Below are positions 17,257-26,308 of a stretch of 64,000 nt of DNA, piece by piece. A program made the position numbers and the translations under genes. The stretch's first letter is position 1. Every line of letters starts with the position of its first letter. The notes below the pieces were generated by a model. That model made no database searches. It saw only the letters and a list, made by a program, of their open reading frames with translations, and was not told where the DNA came from. The stretch is from Roseovarius sp. S88 (GTDB lineage Bacteria; Pseudomonadota; Alphaproteobacteria; Rhodobacterales; Rhodobacteraceae), in assembly GCF_037023735.1 (NCBI RefSeq), contig NZ_CP146069.1:248001-312000 (forward strand), read 5' to 3'.

Positions 17257-18792
17257 TCACGAGCCCAGCACAGTCACCAACACCGTTGTCATCCCGCCAA
17301 GCGCAATACCCAGGAAAAGCCAAAACACAGACTTCCAGCGGATTGCCGGTTTGGTTTCGACCTGAGGTGTCGACTGCCTTATCAGCGCCTGTTCCACAAT
17401 CTGCGGTAAACGTGGCCCATAGCGTGACAACACCATCACCGTTTTCCGCAAATCGCGCAACGCCGCACCTGGACCAAGGTTTTTGCGGATATAGTTTTCC
17501 ACAACAGGTTTGGCGACCTGCCAGATGTTGATCTGCGGATTGAGACTTCGCGCGACGCCTTCGACCACAACCATGGTGCGCTGCAACAGGATCAGCTCTG
17601 TTCGCGTCTCCATGCCAAACCGCTCGGTCACCTCAAAGAGATAACTGAGCAATCCACCCATAGAGATATGCGTCGCGTCCATCCCGAAAATCGGCTCACC
17701 CACGGCGCGAAGCGCACGCGCGAACTCATCCACATCTCGATCAGCAGGCACATAACCCGCTTCAAAATGCACTTCGGCCACACGCTTATAGTCGCGCTTG
17801 ATGAAGCCATAGAGAATCTCTGCATAGACCCGCCTTGTGTATTCATCGATGTGACCCATAATGCCAAAGTCATAGGCAATGATGTCACCATCGGCCCTCA
17901 CCTTGAGATTGCCCTGATGCATGTCCGCGTGAAAAAACCCGTCGCGCAGTGCGTGGTTCAGGAAAAGCTGCAGGACACGCTCGCCGAGCTCAGCCCGATC
18001 ATGCCCTGCCTGATCCAATCCGTCATTGTCACCCATGGGCACACCATCAGCCCACTCCATTGTCATCACACGCCGGTTTGACATGTCCCAGCGAATAGCG
18101 GGAAGTGCAAAACCCTGATCATCTGTGATGTTGGTGGCAAACTCGCTGGCCGATGCAGCTTCAAGCCGAAGATCCAGTTCGCCCTGCACCACGCCTTCAA
18201 AATGCTGGATCACCTCTCGAGGCCGCAGCCGTCGAGAGGATGGGGACAACAGCTCAATCATGCGCGCGACAAAATAAAATGCGTCAATGTCCTTGCGGAA
18301 CGCTTTCTCAATACCTGGCCGCAAAACTTTGACGGCCACCGGGTCACCTGTGTCTTTCAGGCGCGCCTTGTGAACTTGTGCAATCGACGCCGCCGCGACC
18401 GGTTCGCTAAACTCACTGAAAAGCGCGTCAACGTCATGGCCAAGCTCTTGTGCGACGCTTGCTTTGGCCTTGGCCACGCTGAAGGGCGGCAGCTTGTCCT
18501 GCAAAACGCGCAATTCGGTGGCCAGGTCATCACCCACGATATCGGGCCGCGTCGAAAACACCTGACCAAATTTGATATAGGCCGGGCCAAGGGCCGTGAG
18601 TGCGCGCAGCGCAGGCGGCATTGAGGTATCACCCTTGTAGCCCAGCCACTGAAACGGCCAGGCCAGAAAACGCATCGTGCCGCGCACCAGCGGCGGCGCA
18701 TCCATCGCATCCATGATAAGACGCATGGCACCTGTGCGTTCAAGCGTTGCCCCCGTGCGGATCAGGCGCAGAATATTGTGTGGCCCGCGCAC
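17257..18792 (-). CDS. ubiB: UbiB family protein for ubiquinone synthesis
   Basis: UbiB is a membrane-anchored, atypical kinase-like ATPase required for ubiquinone biosynthesis. The 511-residue protein has the ABC1 family features: the KxGQ motif in YIKFGQVFSTRPDI, the Ala-rich nucleotide loop AAASIAQVHKARLKDTG, and VKVLRPG with the catalytic-type lysine, followed by HADMHQGNLKVRADG and YDFGIMG. A C-terminal hydrophobic segment (about 488-508) anchors it in the membrane. It lies three bases after ubiE on the same strand, giving a ubiE-ubiB operon. Confidence 0.96.
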   Translation of the reverse strand: MRGPHNILRLIRTGATLERTGAMRLIMDAMDAPPLVRGTMRFLAWPFQWLGYKGDTSMPPALRALTALGPAYIKFGQVFSTRPDIVGDDLATELRVLQDKLPPFSVAKAKASVAQELGHDVDALFSEFSEPVAAASIAQVHKARLKDTGDPVAVKVLRPGIEKAFRKDIDAFYFVARMIELLSPSSRRLRPREVIQHFEGVVQGELDLRLEAASASEFATNITDDQGFALPAIRWDMSNRRVMTMEWADGVPMGDNDGLDQAGHDRAELGERVLQLFLNHALRDGFFHADMHQGNLKVRADGDIIAYDFGIMGHIDEYTRRVYAEILYGFIKRDYKRVAEVHFEAGYVPADRDVDEFARALRAVGEPIFGMDATHISMGGLLSYLFEVTERFGMETRTELILLQRTMVVVEGVARSLNPQINIWQVAKPVVENYIRKNLGPGAALRDLRKTVMVLSRYGPRLPQIVEQALIRQSTPQVETKPAIRWKSVFWLFLGIALGGMTTVLVTVLGS

Positions 18793-18795
18793 CGC

Positions 18796-19539
18796 TTAGA
18801 TTTTCCAACCGGAATGCAAACAGGCGATGCCCATGCTCAGATTGCGATACTTGGCTTGCTCGAATCCCGCAGCTTGGATCATCCTGAGAAATGTTTCTTG
18901 GTCCGGAAATTTGCGGATCGATTCTACCAGATACTGATAGCTATCGCGATCATTGGCGATCATCTGACCCATGCGCGGAATGATGTTGAAACTATAAAGA
19001 TCGTAGACCTTCTGCATCATGTCGTTGGGGATTTGGCTAAACTCTAGAACCATAAGCCGTCCGCCCGGTTTGAGAACCCGGTATGCCTCAGCCAAAGCCT
19101 CCTCTGGGCGTGTCACGTTCCGAATGCCAAAGCTGATCGTATAGACATCAAAACTGTTGTCCTCAAATGGCAAGGCCATGGCATCGCCGACGATCCATTC
19201 CAGCTGATCGGCCTTCTGTTCAGCATCGGCACGCTTGCGCCCTTCGACCAACATTGGCTCTGTCAGATCAAGAACCGTCGCATGACCGCTGCCCGCGCGG
19301 TTCAGAAATCGAAAGGCGATGTCCCCGGTGCCGCCGGCCACATCCAATAGTTTTTGACCAGCCCTTGGCGCAAGCCAGTCCATCATCGCGTCTTTCCAGA
19401 TACGGTGAATGCCAAAGGACATGGCATCGTTCATCACATCGTACTTCGACGCCACAGACCCAAAGACGCCTTGCACCCGCCCGGCCTTCTGGCTTTCGGG
19501 GATATCTTCAAATCCAAAATGTGTTGTTTTCTCGGTCAT
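18796..19539 (-). CDS. ubiE: Demethylmenaquinone/ubiquinone C-methyltransferase UbiE
   Basis: SAM-dependent methyltransferase of the ubiquinone pathway. The SAM site [16 protein letters not shown] and the UbiE motifs [38 protein letters not shown] and [14 protein letters not shown] are all present. Length 247 is normal. It precedes ubiB in the same operon, and its start faces the mutM start across 96 bases. Confidence 0.97.
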   Translation of the reverse strand: MTEKTTHFGFEDIPESQKAGRVQGVFGSVASKYDVMNDAMSFGIHRIWKDAMMDWLAPRAGQKLLDVAGGTGDIAFRFLNRAGSGHATVLDLTEPMLVEGRKRADAEQKADQLEWIVGDAMALPFEDNSFDVYTISFGIRNVTRPEEALAEAYRVLKPGGRLMVLEFSQIPNDMMQKVYDLYSFNIIPRMGQMIANDRDSYQYLVESIRKFPDQETFLRMIQAAGFEQAKYRNLSMGIACLHSGWKI

Positions 19540-19635
19540 TTCCGCGAGAGGCCTTGCCGTTTTCTATCTCAGACCTTCTTATAGGCCGCTACGTGCGGGT
19601 TACAATGCGCCGCTTTGCCCATCAGAGGACCTAAA

Positions 19636-20487
19636 ATGCCTGAACTGCCAGAGGTAGAGACAGTACGTCGCGGCCTGGAACCGGCCATGACAGGTGCAAA
19701 AATTGCCAAGGCTCAGGTGAATCGCCCCGATTTGCGCTGGCCCTTCCCCGAACGTATGGCAGAGCGGCTGACGGGTGCCACCGTTCGCGGTCTGCGCCGC
19801 CGGTCCAAATACATCCTTGCAGATTTGTCCTCAGACGACACGCTGCTTGTTCATTTGGGCATGTCTGGGCGTATGTTGGTCTCGGGCGACCCGTTGGGAC
19901 AGTTCGTTCATACCCATCCAGCCCCTGCAAAACATGACCATGTGGTGCTCGATATGGACAACGGCGCGCGCATCACCTTCAACGACCCGCGCCGCTTTGG
20001 CGCGATGGATTTGATGCCCACCCGCGAGATCGAAAGTCATCCATTGTTATCCAAACTTGGCCCCGAACCCTTGGGCAACAGCTTTGATGAACCTTATCTG
20101 CTGCGAGCGCTGAAAGCGAAGAATACACCCATCAAATCCGCCCTTCTGGATCAACGAATCGTTGCTGGTCTGGGAAATATCTACGTCTGCGAAGCTCTTT
20201 ACCGCGCGTCAATTTCGCCCAAAAAGCGCGCAGGGGGCCTGTCAAAACGCCGCGCCGCTGCGCTGGTTCCCATCATCCGAGAGGTGCTGGCCGACGCCAT
20301 CGAGGCGGGGGGATCCTCCTTGCGCGATTTCCGCCAAGCCGATGGAGAACTTGGATATTTTCAGCACAGATTTGACGTCTACGGTCGCGAAGGAGAGCCC
20401 TGCAACCGCCCCGATTGCAACGGAACAGTCCGCCGGATCGTCCAATCGGGCCGATCCAGCTTCTATTGTGGGCAATGCCAAAGATGA
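19636..20487 (+). CDS. mutM: Formamidopyrimidine-DNA glycosylase MutM
   Basis: MutM removes oxidised purines such as 8-oxoguanine and cuts the abasic site. The mature protein must begin with the catalytic proline, so ATG 19636 ([14 protein letters not shown], Pro 2 and Glu 3) is the start; an upstream in-frame ATG at 19615 would bury that proline. The conserved RRRSKYIL lysine region, [12 protein letters not shown] (H2TH region) and a C-terminal zinc finger with CNRPDC and CGQC are present. Length 283 is typical. Confidence 0.97.
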   Translation: MPELPEVETVRRGLEPAMTGAKIAKAQVNRPDLRWPFPERMAERLTGATVRGLRRRSKYILADLSSDDTLLVHLGMSGRMLVSGDPLGQFVHTHPAPAKHDHVVLDMDNGARITFNDPRRFGAMDLMPTREIESHPLLSKLGPEPLGNSFDEPYLLRALKAKNTPIKSALLDQRIVAGLGNIYVCEALYRASISPKKRAGGLSKRRAAALVPIIREVLADAIEAGGSSLRDFRQADGELGYFQHRFDVYGREGEPCNRPDCNGTVRRIVQSGRSSFYCGQCQR

Positions 20488-20552
20488 GGTTGATCCGAGC
20501 CACGCAAATGGTAATGAATCGCTTTTGACAGAAACAAACAAAGGCAGATTTC

Positions 20553-21329
20553 ATGGCCTATGAGACGATCATCGTCGAAGTAGAAGACCACGTCGCCAAA
20601 ATCACCCTGAACCGCCCCGATGCTTTGAACGCTCTTAACAGTCAGTTGTTGAGCGAGCTGGTCGATGCCCTTCAGGATGCGCAAGGCAACGACAAAGTGC
20701 GCTGCATTGTGCTCACCGGCTCCGAGAAAGCCTTCGCCGCGGGGGCAGACATCAAGATGATGGCCGAGAAAAGCTTCGTCGAGGTGTTTTCCGGTGACCT
20801 CTTTGGACCCGAGGCAGACGCGATCATGCGCGTCCGCAAACCCATCATCGCCGCCGTATCCGGCTACGCGCTGGGCGGCGGGTGCGAATTGGCAATGATG
20901 TGCGACTTTATCATCGCCTCAGACACAGCCAAATTCGGCCAGCCCGAGATCAATCTTGGTGTGATGGCTGGTCTTGGCGGTTCGCAACGTCTGACACGCT
21001 TTATCGGCAAATCCAAATCCATGGACATGAACCTCACCGGCCGTTTCATGGATGCCGAAGAAGCCGAACGCGCGGGCCTCGTGAGCCGTGTGGTCCCGGC
21101 CAAAAAACTGCTGGATGAGGCCATGAGCGCCGCTCAGAAGATCGCAGAGAAATCGATGGTTAGCGTGATGGCTGTCAAAGAAGCGGTCAATCGCTCGTAC
21201 GAAGTGCCACTTGCCGAAGGTTTGCTATTCGAACGCCGCGTCTTTCACTCGCTTTTCGCCACCGAAGACCAAAAAGAGGGCATGGCCGCCTTTGCCGAAA
21301 AGCGCGAGGCGCAGTTCCGTGACAAGTAA
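20553..21329 (+). CDS. Enoyl-CoA hydratase
   Basis: Crotonase-fold enzyme that hydrates enoyl-CoA in fatty acid beta-oxidation. The oxyanion-hole segments [11 protein letters not shown] and [16 protein letters not shown], and the second catalytic glutamate in [20 protein letters not shown], are all intact. The two glutamates (CEL and PEI) match active hydratases. Length 258 is typical for the monofunctional enzyme. It follows mutM by 65 bases on the same strand; substrate chain length cannot be told. Confidence 0.95.
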   Translation: MAYETIIVEVEDHVAKITLNRPDALNALNSQLLSELVDALQDAQGNDKVRCIVLTGSEKAFAAGADIKMMAEKSFVEVFSGDLFGPEADAIMRVRKPIIAAVSGYALGGGCELAMMCDFIIASDTAKFGQPEINLGVMAGLGGSQRLTRFIGKSKSMDMNLTGRFMDAEEAERAGLVSRVVPAKKLLDEAMSAAQKIAEKSMVSVMAVKEAVNRSYEVPLAEGLLFERRVFHSLFATEDQKEGMAAFAEKREAQFRDK

Positions 21330-21351
21330 TGTGCGGCAAGTGCTTCGCGCT

Positions 21352-22701
21352 TCAGTTCACGAAATGCACTTTATTGAATGCCTCGCGCATCGTTTGCGTG
21401 CGCGGGGCCACATCCCCAGGATTTCCTGACAACCCGTCCGCAATCAGATCGGCCAGATCAGGCACATGGTCGGGTGTCACGCCCCATCGTACCAATTCCG
21501 GGGTTCCGATCCGCAGACCGTTCATGTCCGCCTCGACCGCTTCAACTGGAAGCCCAATACCGCAAGCGAGAAAACCGGCCTGTCGCAAAGTCTTGGATGC
21601 GGCTTGCCCACCGCCATAGCGCGCAGCCTTTATAGCAAACTGATGCGATTGCGTTAGGCCATGTCGCGTTTCAAATACCGGGACATCCCGGTTCGCCAAC
21701 GCCTTGGCCAAAGAGAGCGACAAGTCGATCATCGCATTGGCATAGGCTTTCCCATGGTCGCGCCAATCAAGCATGGTGATCGCCAGAGCCGCCGATTTTG
21801 CTGCATCAAAATTGGCGGTCATTCCGGGAAAGGCGATCGCATCAAGACGCTGGGCCAGGTCGGCCTCATTTGTCACGACAAGACCGCCAGCGGGGCCGCC
21901 AAGGCTCTTGTAGGTGCTCATCGTCATCACATGTGCGCCTTCACTCAACGGATTGCGCCACGCGCGCCCGGCAATCAGCCCGCATTGATGGGCGGCATCA
22001 AACAAAACCTTCGCCCCCACCTCATCCGCGATCTCGCGCACCTCCGCGACCGGATGCTGAAACAGGTTCAGACTGCCGCCAATGGTGATGAGCTTGGGCT
22101 TTTCAGATTTGGCAAGCTCGCGAAGCGCATCCAGATCCACGGTATACCTATCTGCGTTTACCGGCGCCGGCACAGAACGCAGACCATAGAGCCCGGCGCA
22201 GCCCTCTGCATGATGCGTCACATGCCCGCCAATCGTAGCGGGCGGAGCAATGATCGTATCACCCGGCTGACAGGTGGCCATGAAAGCATAGAGGTTGCCC
22301 ATTGCGCCCGAGGCCACGCGAATCTCGGCAAACTTCGCCTGAAAAATCTCGGCGGCAAGCTCGGCGGCGATGACCTCTATCTCTTCGATGGCTTCCAAAC
22401 CCATCTCGTACTTGTCGCCTGGATAACCAAGCGAAGGTCGCGACCCCAGACCTTTGGCGAGAACCGCCTCTGCGCGAGGGTTCATCACATTGGTTGCGGG
22501 GTTCAGGTTGAAACAGGCGCTTTCGTGGATCACCCGGTTGTCTTCAACCAGCTGGTCAATCTTCTTGAGTAACTCAGCTGTGGCTGTCTGCGATGTCTGC
22601 TTGGCGATCTGCTTAACAATTCGCTCGCAAGCCTCTGGCACCCAGTCCCGCCATGCAAGATTGATTTCACCAGGATGCCATTCGGTTTTGTTAGCGCTCA
22701 T
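21352..22701 (-). CDS. SHMT-like PLP-dependent enzyme
   Basis: A fold-type I PLP enzyme distantly related to serine hydroxymethyltransferase. The PLP-lysine region is MSTYKSLGGPAGGLVV, with Lys followed by GG-P-GG, against the THK-x-x-RGPRGG of ordinary GlyA, and DAAHQCGLIAG provides the Asp-His pair that binds PLP. Residues near 90-100 (GYPGDKYEMG) also recall SHMT. At 449 residues it is slightly long. Candidate activities are 2-methylserine or other beta-hydroxy amino acid hydroxymethyl transfer or aldol cleavage; the sequence does not decide. GGGAGGGC precedes the ATG; the gene is divergent from rpsT. Confidence 0.8.
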   Translation of the reverse strand: MSANKTEWHPGEINLAWRDWVPEACERIVKQIAKQTSQTATAELLKKIDQLVEDNRVIHESACFNLNPATNVMNPRAEAVLAKGLGSRPSLGYPGDKYEMGLEAIEEIEVIAAELAAEIFQAKFAEIRVASGAMGNLYAFMATCQPGDTIIAPPATIGGHVTHHAEGCAGLYGLRSVPAPVNADRYTVDLDALRELAKSEKPKLITIGGSLNLFQHPVAEVREIADEVGAKVLFDAAHQCGLIAGRAWRNPLSEGAHVMTMSTYKSLGGPAGGLVVTNEADLAQRLDAIAFPGMTANFDAAKSAALAITMLDWRDHGKAYANAMIDLSLSLAKALANRDVPVFETRHGLTQSHQFAIKAARYGGGQAASKTLRQAGFLACGIGLPVEAVEADMNGLRIGTPELVRWGVTPDHVPDLADLIADGLSGNPGDVAPRTQTMREAFNKVHFVN

Positions 22702-22747
22702 TGTGCCCTCCCGCTTTTGACGGGATCATGCGCAGAGCATTTGTCCT

Positions 22748-22775
22748 TTGCAATCCAGGTAAAGTTGGCTATATG
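22748..22775 (+). promoter_or_regulatory. Candidate sigma-70-type promoter of rpsT
   Basis: TTGCAA (22748-22753) and TATATG (22770-22775) are separated by 16 bases, about 120 bases upstream of the rpsT start and divergent from the SHMT-like gene. It is a fair match to -35/-10 hexamers but was judged by eye. Confidence 0.35.
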
Positions 22776-22897
22776 CCGCCGCAAGACATGCGCGTGCGGC
22801 CCGCTCTGGCCAGAATCACACCGGCTGTGGATCTGCCGGATCGGGTTAACCCTCGTGCACCAATGAACGACATGAACCCGAGAAAAGGTCTAAACCC

Positions 22898-23161
22898 ATG
22901 GCTAACTCTGCCCAGTCCAAAAAACGCGCACGTCAAAATGTGCGCCGTCTGGAAATCAACAAAGCGCGCCGCTCACGGATTCGCACTTTCCTTCGCAAAG
23001 TCGAAGAAGCAATCGAGTCTGGTGACAAAGATGCCGCACAAAATGCACTCCGCGCCGCTCAACCAGAGCTTATGCGCGGTGTGAGCAAAGGTGTGTTTCA
23101 CAAAAATACGGCTGCTCGAAAAATGTCTCGACTGGCCACCCGGGTCAAAGCTCTGGGCTGA
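22898..23161 (+). CDS. rpsT: 30S ribosomal protein S20
   Basis: An 87-residue, very basic helical protein binding 16S rRNA. The N-terminal [20 protein letters not shown] and C-terminal [17 protein letters not shown] are diagnostic. GAGAAAAGG is found upstream of the ATG. It is monocistronic, ending in a clear terminator, and stands at the head of the dnaA region, as in many Rhodobacterales. Confidence 0.98.
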   Translation: MANSAQSKKRARQNVRRLEINKARRSRIRTFLRKVEEAIESGDKDAAQNALRAAQPELMRGVSKGVFHKNTAARKMSRLATRVKALG

Positions 23162-23175
23162 GTTTGTGAGCTAAG

Positions 23176-23442
23176 TTATTGATCGAAAAAGATGCCCTCT
23201 CGAAGGGCATCTTTTTTTGCCTGAGGCAGAGAAACAGGCTTAACAGATTCTTTTCGCGCAAAGCCGCTGTCAAGCGCGAAGATAAGTTGCCGACGACCAG
23301 AGTCAGTTGCTAATTTCACTGTGCGATTCACGCTTGGGGGGACAGGCTTTTGCTCCACCCTGACCAATCTGCGGTCAGGAGTAACGGTACTCACGTTGTT
23401 TACGGAGCCAAGGCTAAAGTCCATCAACATAGCGCGTAACAC
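23176..23442 (-). CDS. Doubtful small ORF opposite the rpsT-dnaA space
   Basis: An 88-codon frame occupies part of the 483-base region between rpsT and dnaA on the opposite strand. Its predicted product is basic, without recognisable domain. The last residues (KDALREGIFF) are encoded by the rpsT terminator hairpin itself, and base use is not distinctive. Against this, it is the only long frame there. I regard it as more likely not a gene. The rest of the region up to 23644 must contain the dnaA promoter, but I could not identify convincing promoter hexamers or DnaA boxes. Confidence 0.2.
   Translation of the reverse strand: MLRAMLMDFSLGSVNNVSTVTPDRRLVRVEQKPVPPSVNRTVKLATDSGRRQLIFALDSGFARKESVKPVSLPQAKKDALREGIFFDQ
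23186..23218 (+). terminator. Rho-independent terminator of rpsT
   Basis: A 9-bp GC-containing stem (AGATGCCCT / AGGGCATCT) with a 5-base loop, flanked by a run of As before and seven Ts after, 25 bases beyond the rpsT stop. The A-tract makes it potentially bidirectional. Confidence 0.9.
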
Positions 23443-23644
23443 GGAGCGGTTCGACCTGATCTGGGGACGATGTGGTCAACCTCTGTTGCGAAGCTAAAAA
23501 GCCGTAAGAAGGCTCTGTGTCTGGTCATACGTGGGCTGGGCAAAGCGGAGCTGTGTTTTACGCCCACTGAATGTGAGCCGCACAGGAGGAGTGTGCAAGG
23601 AATTGTGCGCTAAAAGAGCAACACTCGCGGTGGAACAGGTGAGC

Positions 23645-25015
23645 ATGACACGGGAACAATGGGGTCAAATCAAACAAGAATTGCTGGAAACAGTAGGGCG
23701 CAACAATTTCAAAAACTGGATCGAGCCAGTTAACCTAGCGGGGATAACGGGAGACGTCGCTTTGTTCGATGTCCCAAATTCCTTTCACGGCAATTACGTG
23801 TCGCAGAATTTTGGAGAACTGATGTTGTTCAAGGTCAGCAACATGGCTCCGGAGGTGAGACGCGTCGACTTCAAAGTCGCGGCAAATGTTTCATCTCCTC
23901 CCGCCGAGCAGGCGAACACGCCCGCAAAACCAGCGGCCGCAAAAACCCCTCTGGCACGCGCCTTCGAAGGTCCGCTGACATGTGCAGCACTGGATGACCG
24001 CTTTACGTTTGATACCTTTGTCGTAGGTAAGCCCAACGAACTGGCGCATGCTGCGGCCAAGCGGGTTGCCGAAGGCGGACCCGTTACATTCAACCCATTG
24101 TTCCTCTATGGCGGTGTTGGCCTCGGCAAAACCCATCTGATGCACGCCATCGCGTGGGAACTTGAAACGGCCCGTCCCGACCTGAACGTTGTCTATCTGT
24201 CGGCCGAACAGTTCATGTACCGTTTCGTACAGGCCCTGCGCGACCGCCGCATGATGGACTTCAAAGAGATGTTTCGCTCGGTTGATGTACTCATGGTTGA
24301 TGATGTGCAATTCATCGCCGGCAAAGATTCCACGCAAGAGGAGTTCTTCCATACTTTCAATGCCTTGGTGGACCAAAACAAGCAGATCGTGATCTCCGCC
24401 GACCGCGCCCCGGGTGAGATCGCCAACCTCGAGGAACGCATCAAGTCGCGCTTACAATGCGGCTTGGTTGTGGATCTTCACCCCACCGATTACGAACTGC
24501 GCCTAGGTGTCCTGCAAACCAAATCCGATTGGTTCCTCAACCAGTATCCCGGCCTCAACATGGCCGACGGCGTGCTCGAATTCCTCGCGCATCGCATCTC
24601 AACCAACGTCCGCGTCCTCGAAGGTGCACTCACCCGACTTTTCGCCTTCGCATCTCTCGTCGGTCACGAAATTACGCTGGAACTGGCGCAGGATTGCCTC
24701 GCCGACATCCTCCGCGCCTCCGAGCGCAAAGTGTCGATCGAGGAAATCCAGCGGCAAGTGTCCGAACACTACAACATTCGCTTGTCCGACATGATCGGCC
24801 CCAAACGTGTGCGCAGTTTCGCCAGACCCCGCCAGGTCGCCATGTATCTGTGCAAGCAAATGACCAGCCGGTCCTTGCCGGAAATCGGACGTCGCTTTGG
24901 CGGTCGCGATCACACCACAGTCATGCATGGCGTGCGCCGGATTGAAGAGTTGAAAGTCCAGGACGCTCAAATCGCAGAAGATCTGGAAATCCTGAGGCGC
25001 GCACTCGAAGGCTGA
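23645..25015 (+). CDS. dnaA: Chromosomal replication initiator DnaA
   Basis: DnaA binds DnaA boxes and opens the origin. The N-terminal domain ([20 protein letters not shown]), a short linker (about 82-108), the AAA+ domain with Walker A GGVGLGKT (156-163) and Walker B MVDDVQF, and the C-terminal HTH signature [18 protein letters not shown] are complete. The frame is open from 23531, but the ATG at 23645 gives the family's N-terminus; a GTG two codons before (23639) is possible. The protein is 456 residues. It heads dnaA-dnaN-recF-gyrB. Confidence 0.97.
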   Translation: MTREQWGQIKQELLETVGRNNFKNWIEPVNLAGITGDVALFDVPNSFHGNYVSQNFGELMLFKVSNMAPEVRRVDFKVAANVSSPPAEQANTPAKPAAAKTPLARAFEGPLTCAALDDRFTFDTFVVGKPNELAHAAAKRVAEGGPVTFNPLFLYGGVGLGKTHLMHAIAWELETARPDLNVVYLSAEQFMYRFVQALRDRRMMDFKEMFRSVDVLMVDDVQFIAGKDSTQEEFFHTFNALVDQNKQIVISADRAPGEIANLEERIKSRLQCGLVVDLHPTDYELRLGVLQTKSDWFLNQYPGLNMADGVLEFLAHRISTNVRVLEGALTRLFAFASLVGHEITLELAQDCLADILRASERKVSIEEIQRQVSEHYNIRLSDMIGPKRVRSFARPRQVAMYLCKQMTSRSLPEIGRRFGGRDHTTVMHGVRRIEELKVQDAQIAEDLEILRRALEG

Positions 25016-25104
25016 GAACACAACAAAACGCTTGAGCCTAAGGCGGAGTTTGCTAACGTGCCGGTCCCAGAGCCCGTCAGAGGCCACATGCAGGGAGCGA
25101 GGGC

Positions 25105-26223
25105 ATGAAACTCAGCATTGAACGCAGCACGCTATTGAAAGCCGTGTCCCAGGCCCAGTCGGTTGTCGAAAGACGTAACACGATCCCGATCCTCGCCAAT
25201 GTGCTGATCGAGGCCGAAGGGGATTCTGTCCTCTTCCGCGCCACCGATCTGGACATTGAGGTGCTGGACAAGGCGCCGGCACAGGTCGAACGTGCCGGGG
25301 CCACCACCGTATCTGCTGTTACGTTGCACGAGATTGTACGCAAGCTTCCGGATGGCGCGCTGGTCACGCTGGCCGATGATGGCACCAGCGGGCGCCTGAC
25401 AGTCGAGGCCGGGCGCTCAAACTTTTCACTGGCCACCTTGCCGAAAGAGGATTTCCCGGTGATGGCCTCATCGGAATACACCAGCAACTTTTCTGCCAAA
25501 GCGCCCGAACTGCGCCGCCTCTTCGACAAGTCGAAATTCGCGATATCGACCGAAGAAACCCGGTACTACCTGAACGGCGTCTATATGCATGTCGCCGAAG
25601 GGCAGGGTGGCAAGATGCTGCGCTGTGTGGCCACAGATGGGCACCGATTGGCACGCATCGACTCTGGATTGCCCGATGGGGCAGACAATATGCCAGGCGT
25701 GATCGTGCCGCGCAAAACCGTGGGTGAGTTACGCAAACTTCTGGAAGATGACGACATGAGCATTGCGGTGTCGGTGTCGGAAACCAAGGTGCGGTTCTCC
25801 ACACCGAACATCACGCTGACCTCCAAGGTCATCGACGGCAGTTTCCCGGACTACACACGCGTGATCCCACAAGGCAACACGCGCAAGCTAGAGGTAGATG
25901 CGGCTGAGTTTGCACAAGCGGTGGACCGGGTCGCAACCGTGAGTTCTGAACGCTCTCGCGCGGTGAAACTGGCACTCGATGAGGACCGTTTGGTGCTCTC
26001 CGTGAATGCCCCTGACAGTGGCGCTGCGGAAGAGGAGCTGGCCGTTGCATACGGGGATGAACGGTTGGAGATTGGGTTCAACGCCAAGTATCTCCTTGAA
26101 ATCGCAAGTCAAGTTGATCGGGAAAACGCTGTCTTCATGTTCAACTCCTCCGGTGACCCGGCCCTGATGCGCGAGGGGAATGACACCTCTGCGGTCTACG
26201 TCGTCATGCCGATGCGGGTGTGA
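25105..26223 (+). CDS. dnaN: DNA polymerase III beta sliding clamp DnaN
   Basis: The ring-shaped processivity clamp of the replicative polymerase. The 372-residue protein has the three-fold clamp layout, starting MKLSIERSTLLKAVSQAQSV and ending with the conserved PMRV. Motifs RNTIPILANVLIEA and CVATDGHRLARIDS are intact. GGGAGCGAGGGC lies before the ATG, 89 bases after dnaA. Confidence 0.98.
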   Translation: MKLSIERSTLLKAVSQAQSVVERRNTIPILANVLIEAEGDSVLFRATDLDIEVLDKAPAQVERAGATTVSAVTLHEIVRKLPDGALVTLADDGTSGRLTVEAGRSNFSLATLPKEDFPVMASSEYTSNFSAKAPELRRLFDKSKFAISTEETRYYLNGVYMHVAEGQGGKMLRCVATDGHRLARIDSGLPDGADNMPGVIVPRKTVGELRKLLEDDDMSIAVSVSETKVRFSTPNITLTSKVIDGSFPDYTRVIPQGNTRKLEVDAAEFAQAVDRVATVSSERSRAVKLALDEDRLVLSVNAPDSGAAEEELAVAYGDERLEIGFNAKYLLEIASQVDRENAVFMFNSSGDPALMREGNDTSAVYVVMPMRV

Positions 26224-26253
26224 TCGGGCATTGGAATTTTCCGAAACTCCATT

Positions 26254-26275
26254 CTAGAAAATGCGAATTTTCTAG
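26254..26275. repeat. Hairpin A between dnaN and recF
   Basis: A perfect 9-bp inverted repeat CTAGAAAAT/ATTTTCTAG with loop GCGA, a GNRA-type tetraloop if transcribed. It starts 31 bases after the dnaN stop. Confidence 0.6.
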
Positions 26276-26276
26276 C

Positions 26277-26298
26277 CCGTTTTCTACGCAGAAAACGG
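26277..26298. repeat. Hairpin B between dnaN and recF
   Basis: A second perfect 9-bp inverted repeat, CCGTTTTCT/AGAAAACGG with loop ACGC, one base after hairpin A and ten bases before the recF start. Together the two hairpins fill over half of the 85-base gap and would hold the recF translation start close to structured RNA. Confidence 0.6.
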
Positions 26299-26308
26299 CG
26301 TCGTACCT

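Noticed and set aside
21661..22572. 303-codon open frame on the plus strand
   Set aside because: It lies antisense to the SHMT-like gene, whose product has clear PLP-enzyme motifs; the antisense translation is rich in Arg, His and Gly without any domain.
23220..23644. Possible chromosomal origin between rpsT and dnaA
   Set aside because: I found no cluster of DnaA boxes or an AT-rich unwinding stretch by eye. Gene order alone does not place the origin in alphaproteobacteria, where it is often away from dnaA. A GC-skew or marker-frequency plot would decide.
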